From: Xiphias gladius
Lineage: Eukaryota > Chordata > Actinopteri > Istiophoriformes > Xiphiidae
NCBI RefSeq assembly: GCF_016859285.1
Contig: NC_053421.1
Location: 5,771,600 to 5,835,599, forward strand
DNA length: 64,000 bases
Reading direction: 5' to 3'
The first letter of the stretch is position 1, and each line of letters begins with the position of its first letter. The translations under genes were made by a program, and so were the position numbers. The notes under the pieces are model-generated. The model did not search any database, was not told the DNA's origin, and was given only the letters and a program-made list of their open reading frames with translations. Below, in pieces: positions 50,435 through 62,200 of this stretch.

Positions 50435-52055
50435 CTGTACACTAAAAAGGTTAGCAGAATCACAGACAGAGCTCAGAGAATGAATATATTACAGAGAAAG
50501 AAAGATGAAAAAAGATATCAGACAAACAGATTTTTGTTCCCATAGAGTCCATCACATCTTAATCAGTTAAAATAATTTTCTAAGACCTTGACTCTTTTTA
50601 AACACAGCATGTAGAATTAATGAGAATTTAAATATCATGTCCACTAGGTTATCTCTTACTGTGCTATGCATGTATATAATGCACTCGGAAGCAAATCCTA
50701 TGTGCATGTTACATCAGTGTTGCCAGGCCTCATGATGCCTTTAAAGGTAGCTGGAAAGAAGGAAGATATTTTTATGAACATTTGCCAGCTGCACAAAGTG
50801 GCTTCATGAAACAGCAAGATTACATATCGACACTTGGATCTGTGTCCTCAACCTGGTGATGATTCATTGTGTCCTTACTAATCTTTTGCACATGCGTCCA
50901 ATCATCTCTATGCATTTTTATTTCCTTACGCAACACAGATTTTATTCATCATTTTTCAATGTAAACGGATAAAGTGATATGAAAAGATGACTTACAGTAG
51001 TGCTTATCAATATTACACTGTACACTCTGCTACTCAGCAATTAGTACTGTCATTCCTATTAATTAAATGAGCCTCATTAGAAAGGCAGCCATTAAATAAT
51101 GTGTAAACACCAAACAAAATGTGGATTTATGGCAGAATATACATTTCAGAAAATGTAAAAATTCAATCTGTGAAAATGTGATCTTTTAAAATCACTTTCC
51201 TGTAGGTGGTCTTATACAGTTTGGTGTCACTCCAATCTCTTCGCATCATTTTATTCACAGTCGTGTTTGGCTTGTATTCCTCAGAAGCAGCTACTTTAAA
51301 TAGTCAAGGATTTACTCTAAGCATCATTCTCTACACTTCAACACACTTCCACGCTAAACAATCTCTAAAGCAAGAGTTCACAGATTTCACAGAGTATTGC
51401 ACCATCTTGTCTCATGTTACCTGTTCTAGGTGGTTTCATCGCACTTTGCATGAAAAGCCCCACCTGTGGCTCCAGGCACTTCAGGTCTCAGTAGGAAAAC
51501 TCATCATAAAGGTTTATATTTACAAATTTAGGAGAAATCCTTTTCCTGAAAAAGGAGTTATTAAGGCACCTCACATATTAATGTATCTGGTGTAATTTGG
51601 TTTGGTGAGAGCTGATGAGTCAATACTGTAAATGTAGTGTTTGTTTTGTCGCTTCCCAGGACACATTGCATTTGTTTTCATATTTTGGTAGATTTCTTCC
51701 ACCTGAAAGAGGATAAGAGAAGAGGAAGAACAGACAGTCTTGAAATATCTGACATACAGGTCTGTCATTCATTCATTCAAATATTACACCGAATTCAGTG
51801 TTTTTTGTCAGATTTAGCAAATATCAAATAATTCACATTCAACTTTCTATTTTTTTGTCTCAAAAAACACATCTATTCTATGCACCCAGTTGTAACAAAC
51901 AAACTTGTTTATGGGTACTGTGCATTCTGCAGTGTAAAAAATTTCTACTGGGTTCCAGTGCATGTAATGGCTCCCCTCCAACGGTCAGTAAGTGAGACTG
52001 ATCCTGTAGTATTTGCAGTGGATTTAGTGCGGTTTGCGGTTGTGCTCTTACCAAC

Positions 52056-55000
52056 TCAGTCCTCCTTTTTGGTTTTCTTGCTCTCTGTATCCTGAGAGGC
52101 TTCTGTTGCACACACCACTGCATACACACACAAGGAGAAGAAATCAATACATGACATGTTCATTCAATACAAGCCACATTCTAGTCTTTCATGCTGAGGG
52201 CACTTTGAGCTTGTTTGACATATGACTTTACCATCATCAAAATGAGGACATACAATAACTGCTGTCATAACAGCCCACGGAGGAGAAGTGAAGCATTAAC
52301 ATTCCCTCTTAAGCACATCTGGTTCCGCTGAACTGGTTTACTAGTGACTGACCAGCCCCCTCGCACAAACACGCACACACTGCACTGTGTGATAATTGGT
52401 CTGGCCGGCACAAAGCATAGCCTCTAGAGAGATAGCCTCATAAAGTTATGCAAGGTCTTCCACACCAGACCGGTAGTCCGCACGTGCTGCCTGGAGGGGC
52501 GTCTCTGCCCTGAAAGTACAACGTGTTCTCTGACAGTCAAGAGTGGGGTGCCGCCTCAACTGCGAGCCATGAGTGCTGCCCCTTACACACGGCAACTGAC
52601 CACTGGAGGTACATTTAGAGAGTTAATATGCTCAGTGTATATACTGAATAGCAGCTCATTTCTTTTAGCAGACCTTGCTTCCCCAACAAAGCCAATAGTC
52701 ACTAATTCAGTACTGTGTATACTTTGGGTATTACTTATATTTTAACTGGAGAATATCTGGTCTCTGTAATGAAAAGGTGTAAAATTCCACATATTGTAGC
52801 CAAAACAGGTAAATTTATTGCTTTCATAGCTTATGTCTGTATCTGTAATGAATACCATTAGTTTCAATTCTTAGTAAACACTGTATACATACAATGTTAT
52901 AAATGAAATAATAGTATAATGCAGGTGATATAACAGGGCAAAATCTTGCAGATTAATATCTTGGAGCAATCAACTGAATTTCTCTTTAAATGAGCCCTGA
53001 AATTTTTTTTACTTCCACATTTTGCCTGATGATCGGAATCTCGTCAGGCCTGTATAGGATCTACATTGTCGTATGTAATTAGAGGTTGGAGGGGATGACC
53101 ATGCCGTACGCAGGTCACAATAGAGCATAATGAGTGAGTGTTGCGTGACTGGAGCTATTGTGCTCACAATATGTTCCTGCTATGATCGACACACTCAAGA
53201 CGAGCTACCCAGAGTGTGTATGGCTGCTTTCTGTGCCTCACACTACGTTATGGGTTCAGCCTCACAGGCCCAACAATATCCAATTCATCCTGTCAACCAA
53301 TCACAGGAGTACAAACAGGACCCTGTGTGGGGGATTGTTAGTGCAACAACAATTGAATGGTTTACTGAGAGTTTGCTGTTGCTAATCATGCATGCGTTGG
53401 ATACCGGCATAGTTACCAATGGCAGCACCTTTGAGGGGGTGATGTTGTAAAATGCTGTCTTTCTTGCTTTGCCATACATGTGGCAAGAAGATGGATTGGC
53501 TGTTTGGAGATGTGAAGGACCATTATTTATTTACCTGGATGTGAACAAGATCTTCATATCTCTCTGTTGAACATCACTGACTCTGCCTTTGCTCACCTTT
53601 CTCCTTTTTCTCCCTTCCCACCTCTTTGTGCTTGTTTGCGCCTGCTCAGGGCCTAACACATGTTTGCATAGATTTCCCAAATATTTCAGCCACTGGCAAT
53701 GCTGCACCATTCGATCTCCACCCAAAAACTGTCAGAATTTGTCATTCATGCTGTAACAAGCAGGATATCATGACACCTTAAAGTCAGAGTTAGCATGACA
53801 GGCTTGTCATGGAAACAACTCTGTATTTGCTCATGTAGATCACTGAGCGAAACAAAACTGGCATAAACTCCCTCAAGGCATACAGTACACTCTTTAATAA
53901 TTGCAGTCACTGTCTTATTGTTGTCACCTTTCAATCATCAATTGTTTTACTCTGGAGGAAATGTGACCACACCATATTGCAGTTTGTAAACTGTCACATG
54001 TAGAATATTAAGAAAGTCTGCTTTAAGTGGCTAAATACAGTTCTAAATATAGATTCTGTTCTAGGAATCTTTGTACTTTTCTTTTTTGATTACTGAAAAA
54101 TGGGGCCTAAGAGCTGTTTCTGTATTTGACAAGGCCAAGAGGCAATGTAAAATTTATGATTGGATAAGAAAGAGAGCAATCTTAGGGCGTTAGTGTTTCA
54201 TACCTGTGGGTGAGGGTTCAGGGGCTGGTGCTGGGGTGGGCTCAACCACAGGAGCCTCTGCTGGGGCTGCATTGACCACCATGGACTCTGAGGTCACAGT
54301 TGCTGGTGATGTTTCTGGGGCTACTTCTGCGGGCGTCTCTGAAATGGCTGGTGTGGATGCTGAAGCCTCTGCCATCTGGATCGACTCAGCAGCAGCAGAT
54401 TCAGCTTCTGGAGCCACAGGAGGGGTGGCCTCCGTGGGGCAGGGTGCTTCTGCTGGTGGGGCAGTCTCAGCAGAGGCTGCAGGAGGTTCTGTTGCCACTT
54501 CAGCAGCAGGCTGAGTCTCAGCGCTGACCTCAACTCTGACTGGAGATAATGGATGCATCTCTGGAATAGTTGCTGCAGCAATCTCGGTATCTATGACAGG
54601 CTCTGCAGCCTCTACAGGTGCTGAGGATTCGCTCGGTGCTGAAGCCTCATCTGGTACTATAGCTTCACCTGGTGCCGCAGCCTCAGCTGGTGCTGGTGCT
54701 GAAATTTCACCTGGTTCTGAGGATTCAGCTGGTGTTGCTGAAGCAGTCTCTGGTGCCACATTGTCAGTCGGAGCCTCTGCCTCCACAGGAGCAGCCACTT
54801 CTGCAGGCGCCTCAGCGGACACGGTTACTGCCTCTTCCACAACTACTAGGTCCTCTGCTGGCTCGGATACAACGGGTTCAACAGCAGGGGTGGCAACTTC
54901 AGGAGAGGCCTCAGCTGGCACAGCAGTAACCCCCTCAACGACAGCAGGGGCCTCTGCCTGCACTGCTACAACAGATTCAACGACGGGGGCCTCCTTTGCA

Positions 55001-57770
55001 GCCTCAGCAAGGGCTTCGACCTCAGGGGTGGCCTCAGCCACTACAGTTTCTACAGGGGCAACTTCCTCTACAAGGGGTAGTGCCTCCACCACCACTACAG
55101 CAGCTTCGGGTTCAGTAAAGACTTCTGCTGGAGCAGCAGCTGGAGCAGCAGCCGGAGCCTCTGGAGCTGGCTCTTCAGGGGCAACAGGTTCTGGCCGTGG
55201 TTCAGGAGCTGCCAGAAGGTCCTCTCCAGAGCCAAGATCCTCCTGGGCCTCCAGGGCCACTAACACCGCCTCTGTCTCATCATCGGTTCCTGGTTGAAGA
55301 TCATCTGGTAAAGCAGTCTGCACGGGCAGCTGCATCTGGTCCTCGATGGTTTGAGCATCTTCTGCGATGATACCGTTTCGGACTGCTGTCAATACAGGGA
55401 CAAGAAAAGCTTGATTAGGACTTACAACAACCATGTGACACTAATCAATCTTAGTGAGTCCTTTCAACTGGTAATGTCCTGCTAATCTTTAACACTGAAG
55501 ACATGACAACACTGAGCAACAAAAAAGTCTTGAGGAAAGTTACTCATTTGAATTAGTTTGAAGTGAATCTGTCCTTGAGACCTGAATCTGTCCTATTGAC
55601 CTGAATAGTTTCGTTGAAACACATTGATGTCAAAATAATAATGTCCTGAAAATCTGTTAAAACTATACATTAATACAATTAAGTATTGCATTAAAAATAT
55701 TATAACCAATGCATTCTATGTGCACGTGGACAATAATTTATCAATGTGGATTACTTTAACTCACTATAACACATAAAAGCAGAACTTCAGCCTAACTCAA
55801 CGTGGCATGCAGGAGACAGGAAATAAGAAATAAGGGGCACACAGAATCCGTGCTGAGGAAAACATCTTTTCATTTCCGTAGCTGAAAATATGATTTATTG
55901 AAGCCTGTCTTTGTCTAAAGCCCTGAGGACATGCAAGTCACTCTCAAAGGAAATAAAATACACATGACGATGGCTTTGCTGCTGTTGGAGAGATGACTAT
56001 ACCTTTATTCTTTTTATTCCCTGACCCAGGTTCTTAAATTTTTGTTCGCGTGAACATGCCTTGGGAAAAACTATAGTAGATGAGGAACAAGAGTGGGCTT
56101 GGATACTTTAACTCAAATGTGAGGAGCTTCAGTGCACATCTCAGTTACAAGAATTGTAACAACCTAACCGAAGCTTTTAATGTGTATTATCATTTTACAG
56201 ATAACTGGGTGGACATTGTTCACAAATGAGACAAACCAGATGGGTTCAGTTGGCGGAACGGGTGGACAGTTTGAATGCTGCAGCTTCCTGATTTTATTTG
56301 TCTGTCAGAAGGGGTAAAAATAGCTGAGAGTGATGGGTGGAAGGGAATGTGACGGCCTGGCAACTCGAATGAAAATGAGCCAGTGGAAGAACACGCAACA
56401 CAGAAAAGTATGTAGGTGGCGTGAAATATATTTTTTATGATACCACATTTGAGCCAAGAGTGTAGAAGTTTTAAAGTACAGGTGTTTAGGCAGTGTTTTG
56501 GGTTTTTTTGTTTTTTTTACAACCTTTAAATCCTTGTAAAGTTTCTTGATTTCCAACATGTTCTCCATCAGTCTCCTATTCTTTAACCAGAAATCCAACT
56601 CACAGAGCAGGTATCACACGGCGCAGAAAGCTTTTGTCTGAACACTAGGACAGAACTGGTGTTGAAAAGTGAAAAAACGTGTGTTTGGGTCGAGACAGAG
56701 CCAGCCTCTCCAAGCATGGATGACTTGTGTGTCAACATGATTTAGCAGCCAAAGATGACAGAGATCCCAGTCAAAACAGTGGGATGGCTGGCCAGAAGCA
56801 CAAGGGGCCCAGACAGGGGATGGGACCAGTGGTGACTTGGATGGCATACAGTTGGTTTGTTAAACAGACTGTATACTGTATGATTTAAACCTCCACCCAT
56901 TCAGCCAGTTTTAGAGAAGACTGCCTGCGCAAAGAGTACAATAACTGGTTTTCTTGTTGGGATGATGTCAGGGCCTGGAAAGCTTCTCCAGGTGACCATT
57001 GCTTGCTGGCTAGAGGGACAATGCCCTGACACAAACATCATACAGTGACATAGTGGAAGATGAAAATGCTGTACATGAATACAGAGGCACTATGCCAGTA
57101 CATAACACTTGTTTAGGCTGCTTACTCAAAAACTAGAAGGTACATCTTTTCTCAAATTACTAACTTGAATGGAATCAAAGCAATTAACGTGCAAAAAGAA
57201 ACATTTTCTAACATGGGCAGTGGCTGTCATGTCATGTGTACGGGAGGAAATGCAGTGAGAACATAATGTACATGCAGCTGTGCCTGGCATGACATAGCCA
57301 TGTGCCAGTAGGATGTTGGACCAATGAATGGACAATCGTGGTCTGTGTCAGGCCTCTTGGTGGGCGCCTGCACAGGCTTGAATGCAGAGTACATACTCAA
57401 AGCAAAACAAACCAAAGCCATTACCCAGAGAGCATGACTGCATGTTGAGATGCAAACCTGTTTAGGTCAGACTTTGCTGTCCCAGGCAGAGGAATTTCAG
57501 AGAAGCCTGAAAACATCTGGGGCCTTCTCTTAAAGCCATCAATCTTCCAGCCTCTCCTCTTTTGCCTTTGTAATCCTGCAATTATTGTGTGAGAGCTTTA
57601 AATTCAGGGAGCGAACTTCAAGCATTCCTTGTCATGCAAACACTGAGGACAATCTAAGTGACACGCTTTTTGACTGACTTTTTTCGGCATGCAAATTTTG
57701 GAAACATGACCAGATGCACACTGTCTTTTAGATCACATCCACCTGATCTTGTAGAAGATAAACTCTTGTG

Positions 57771-57813
<43 letters not shown>

Positions 57814-58489
57814 AATATCTCAAGTCATAAATCAGACTGCTGCACAGTGGCAGGAAACAGGTTGGGTCGCAACTCTTGGCTCAGGCTGAAAATCGACAGT
57901 TAGACACTCCCAGCTAGCTTTTACATAGTATTACTCTAGGAGTTGCATGCGCCCTTAGCTAATTCTACAAATCTAGATTAATCTAAACCCCCCTAGTGCA
58001 CTATCTGGAATAAGGCAGATGTCTCATTTCATCGGTAAATCATGCAGTGCAGTTTACAGTTTTTGTCAGAGGATGTCATGCAAAAAAAATGACTAACGAA
58101 AAGTAAATGCCATCCACTTCTGGTCACTGATGAGAAAATAGGTCAACATGAATAATTCTCTTCACTGCAGTGTGCTGTACAGCAGAGTAAATGGAAAAGC
58201 ACACGGTGTACCAGGCCTACCAGCAGCAGCCACACGCCCCTCAGCAGGACCTGACTCAGAAAGTAACAGAGCGACTGCAGTACATATCTTGAGAAACGTA
58301 TATATCATACTTGGTGCTCACCAGTTGAAAAACGCACAAACAGTCAAAGATAAAAGACAATTTTATAAATTTACACTTTAGAAAAGATGATCATTACTTA
58401 CCTAATGTATCTCCATTGCTCTCCTCTGGCTTTGTACCTGGTCTTTTCTCTTGATCAACAGTCTGTGCACTGGACGAGGAGCACCCCAT
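52056..58489 (-). CDS. erich5: Glutamate-rich protein 5 (ERICH5 / C8orf47 orthologue)
   Basis: Three coding exons in transcript order: 58489-58402, 55385-54204, 52102-52056; 1317 bases, 438 residues, phases 1 and 1. The N-terminus MGCSSSSAQT is a textbook N-myristoylation signal with an adjacent palmitoylatable Cys and matches the MGCSSS start of ERICH5. Exon 2 encodes a long unstructured region dominated by Ala, Glu, Pro, Val and Ser (PAE, EAP, EVA repeats, about residues 90-420) after a better-conserved acidic start, VRNGIIAEDAQTIEDQMQLP. Exon 3 adds EASQDTESKKTKKED, a charged tail. The third exon is inferred from an ACAG acceptor and a perfect phase match; without it the frame reads through the donor to a TAA at 54190. 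Function is unknown; membrane attachment is inferred from the N-terminus. Identity rests on the start motif, composition and position between rida and matn2. Confidence 0.87.
52103..54203 (-). other. erich5: erich5 intron 2
   Basis: A 2.1 kb intron if the third exon is right; otherwise partly 3' UTR. Nothing else was recognised in it. Open frames near 53130-53450 have no family signature. Confidence 0.45.
55386..58401 (-). other. erich5: erich5 intron 1
   Basis: A 3 kb intron. It contains the (GT)n tract at 57773-57810. No other feature was identified. Confidence 0.6.
57773..57810. repeat. (GT)n microsatellite
   Basis: About 19 GT units within erich5 intron 1. Confidence 0.97.
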
Positions 58490-59049
58490 GTTTGACAAAA
58501 GGGCTGAGATGAACAAAAAAAAACTTGGAACCTATTAAGGAGCAAACAAAAGTCCCAGTGCTCTCTTTTAGCAAAGACAGAGACTGCCTACCAGTGAAAA
58601 CATGGACAGCTAAACTCTCTTTAGTTCCTAAGAGTAGCTGGGCACCATTATCTCTCTGACTGTGTGCTCATGCATGGCCTGCTGCCCTCTTGCCCCAGAC
58701 AAGGCTCTGTTGTGAACATACAGCTAAGCAGTGCAGGCGCTAAAGCTGAATGTTCCTTGACTGCCTTCTGCTCACAGTCACTCTATACATACTGGAGGAG
58801 GAGGCAAACGTGTGCATGAAGTGTGTGTCCTCCCCTTTATAGGAGTATCCCCTCTGGAGGAGATCTACCACCTTGTGGCAGTGTTTAGAGTAGCACATGT
58901 ACAATGTATTTCTTTCTCCACAGCTTGAACGGCTTTGATTAAATTCTGTCCTTGCTGTAACAGTAAGTACTAAAGATGACTTGGAAAATTGTTTAAAAGT
59001 CCCCCTGTAGAGATCATCACAAAACCTAATAAAAACATGATGTGAAGTG
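58490..59049. other. Gap between erich5 start and matn2 3' end
   Basis: Probably the erich5 5' UTR and promoter (transcribed leftward). No RPL30 exon, which separates these genes in mammals, was recognised here. Confidence 0.5.
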
Positions 59050-59055
59050 TTTATT
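59050..59055 (-). promoter_or_regulatory. matn2: matn2 polyadenylation signal
   Basis: AATAAA on the minus strand about 220 bases after the matn2 stop codon at 59274. It supports 59274-59329 as the true last exon. Confidence 0.6.
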
Positions 59056-59273
59056 TGTCAGTTTCCTGTTCAAAAAGTTATTTACTTGGCTTGGCATTAC
59101 ATAACAAAGAACGTTACAGACAAAAATGAACTGAATACACTGTGTTGCATACAAAAGTCTATAAATAGCTTCTGAAGAAAGCATTGCATTTGCGTAGCTT
59201 GTTGAGCAGGATTAAAAGGATCCTGTGAACGCTCCGCTGCAGGTCAAAAGAGAGAAGGACGGGTCTCAGCCTT

Positions 59274-62200
59274 TTATTTGTGCGCAAGTTGATTCTCGAG
59301 TGTCTCCAGCTTCTCTGACACGGCTTCAAGTAGACATGTTAAGGAAAGATGCGGATCCAAAAGAAAACACAGGCTATCAAGTTAGGAAACCTCTTTTGTA
59401 TTCCCTTAAAGAGAATTTATGTTTAAATAACCACGACAGTTTGAAACAAAGGTATTTCACCACCCCCAAAAATGACTGATGACTGATGAGGTCTATGGAT
59501 GTGCAAAGTCACAGTCCCCTGTCTCTTGGTTGCAGAGCTGGAGGTTTGCTTCTCCACACCCTTTGATTTTACCATTATTGTGTCGATGGGCGATGTTCAT
59601 ATGGGTCATTTGCCACTTAAAGCACGGCACACATAAATCATACTGACCTCTGTCTTTTTTTTTTTTTTTTTTGCCTGTGTTCTGCGTGTACTGACTCCTC
59701 TAGTGGTTGATGTGAATAAGTACATTCACTCAAGTACTGGACATAAGCACAAGTTTGCACAAACACGAGTTTGTTATATTTTAATTCCACTACATTTCAG
59801 AGAAAAATATTGTACTTTTTACTCCACTACATTTATCTGACAGCTATAGTCACTAGTTACTATTCAGATTACAACTTCTACATCTACAAAATATTGGCTA
59901 AGTTGTGTGACGCCTTACGTCAACAGTGTCTACTGGGGGCCCTTCTAAAGTGTTTCACAAATCCATTAGTTGTCAGAAGCTTGACCAAAGAGAGAGAGTG
60001 AAAGATTTCCCCTTGAAATTCATCAGATAATTTAATCTAAATAAGTTTTTAAAGCACACAGAGGTAAAACTATCCAATATTTTACAAAATATTTTACCAC
60101 TGGACTAAACTAGCTAACAGTGTGTAAAGACGTTAAAACTAGCTCCACCTGGACCAGGTACAACAGCAATGCATCAGTTTTAAGAATCTAATAGGGACAT
60201 ATCAGTCACAGGGGCCACTTTACTGTCAAACCAATACGTTTAATTTTTAATTGTTTAAATACATTTTGTTGCTAATATTTGTAACAGAGTGGTTTTGCAT
60301 TTATCTATTAGTACTTTTACTTCACTAAGTAAAGGATCCGAATACCCCTTTTGTATTGGAGCCTAGGCTGTTGACTTTCTACAGGTGTAGTAACTGGTCA
60401 GAACCAACTCATCAGCATTCATGGTTCCATACTGTGATTTAAGTTAAAAGAGGCACAACACAGCACACAAATGTCATTTGAATAATGTTTGCACTTATTA
60501 GCACTGCTGGACGTTTCTCAAGACAATGTGTGTGAAACGACCAACAGTGCTAATGTGTAGTCTGCCCTGGAAAAGCATCCTTAGCGGCAAATACCCAGAC
60601 TTAAAACTGTAATCACAGGTAGCTGTCTATTCACTTGCACTGCTCGTCCATCATTTATATGTGGCCAATACTTTGGCATAGGTAGAGCTGCCAATCTGCC
60701 AAAAAACCATACTGACGGATATTGTAATTGTGGTGTTGACAGCTATTCAGAAAAGGATATTATTCTGCACCAGGTTCTTCAGCTTCTCAGTGACCTGGTT
60801 TTGAAACATTAACACGTTCTCGCACTTGCACATGTTTACATCAGATGGTTTGTCTGTGGGGAAGAACTGAAGTCAGAAAATTCTGTCCTTGGATCTGTTT
60901 ATCTTTTCTCACCTTCTCCCTCTTACCCTTTTCCTCAACCTATCTTTTCTGATCTCCCCCTGCGGGTTTCCCTTCCTGTCTGTGTCTGTAGCAAATGCAG
61001 TAGATGTGGGTGAGATACAGTTAGGAGTGCGCATGAATGGAGAGTAGAAATGGCCGATGTGTTTTATGATATGGAGATAGAGCATAGTGCTCATGCTCTA
61101 AAAATCATACAGTTGCTTGAATCAGTAATCATAATGGCAGCAGTAGGTGGCAGCGATGCAACATTTTAGTTACTGAACATGTTCAAGAATACTGAGCTGT
61201 AGATGAAACAGCACTGAACGGTTCTATTACTTGTCTGATATTACTCTAGATTTCAACACTTTAACAAAAGCACTTTAACACAATTATTGAGACACTGTTT
61301 GTTTTGTTGGAACTTCTTGGGACAAACTTCTTGTTTGACAGAACAGTTCAGCCATGTGTGGAGTACCTTTACATATCCTGGACTTGAGCTTCTTTGTGAT
61401 TTCTCCCAACTTTCCAAAATCCTCAGCATAATATAGGTGGTTCTCATCAGGCTCTGACGCTATTTCTCTCAGCTCCTGTTCGATGGCTTTGCCAACACCC
61501 AAGGCGTACATGGTGACTCCTGAAAGTGAAAGAAACCAGGATAAGGACAGCAAACTGTCTTTGGAGCAAAGTTCATTTTATACAAATGTTTAATACAACA
61601 AATTCTCAAGCCTCAGTGTGGATGGCAAGGCCAGATATTGAAAATCTCCAATGTAAAAATAAGCGTACCAGACTTTTTAACTTTATTAGCCCATTCAGAA
61701 ACATCATCCTGTGATCTTCCATCAGTGAACACGATGCTGACATGTGGGATGTTCGGCCTGGCGCCTTCTTTGGCTGAAAAGCTGAACTCAAACATGTGGC
61801 GTAAGGCTGAGCCAGTCATAGAACCTTTCCCCATGTACTGCATCCGGGTCACAGCCTTTTTGATGTCCTGCGCTGTGGCGTACTGGCCCAGGGTGAACTC
61901 TGTGCGGACCTTGCTGGAATACTGAAGAAGGCCAACATGTGTGCCTGTCTTGGAAATGTCCAGTGAGTCCACAATGCCGTTTGCAAACTGTTTGACCAGC
62001 TCAAAGTTGGCAGGGCCCAGACTCTTAGAGCCGTCAATCACAAAAACCAGATCCATTACTCCATCGCCACACTCTGCTTCTGTCAGACACAGGGACATGA
62101 AAAACGCGTTTTTTATATGGTTATATAAGGGATATTTTGAAGCCAATGGTCTATATCAAAGAAGGCTAAGATCATACTTTTGCAGCTCCTCCCATCTTCA

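Larger units (their letters stand above)
48962..52055. other. Convergent interval between rida and erich5
   Basis: Holds the short rida 3' UTR and the probable 3' UTR of erich5 on the minus strand (AATAAA at 50429-50434 minus, another near 50937). Homopolymer runs occur at 49479-49499 and 49999-50013. The open frame at 51206-51595 lies antisense to the erich5 3' region and has no recognisable motif. Confidence 0.55.

Noticed and set aside
54593-55297. 234-codon open frame on the plus strand, rich in Ala/Ser/Gly/Thr
   Set aside because: It is the antisense shadow of the erich5 low-complexity exon; the codon composition of the repeat leaves the opposite strand open.
60747-60853. matn2 ending at the in-frame TGA at 60749-60747
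   Set aside because: The stop lies seven bases into a perfect U12 AT-AC donor, and a phase-matched terminal exon with the matrilin heptads exists at 59274-59329.
61361-61372. GT at 61373-61374 (TAT/GTAAAG) as donor of the second VWA exon
   Set aside because: It would remove the domain-closing Cys and break the phase to the coiled-coil exon; the donor at 61366 keeps both.
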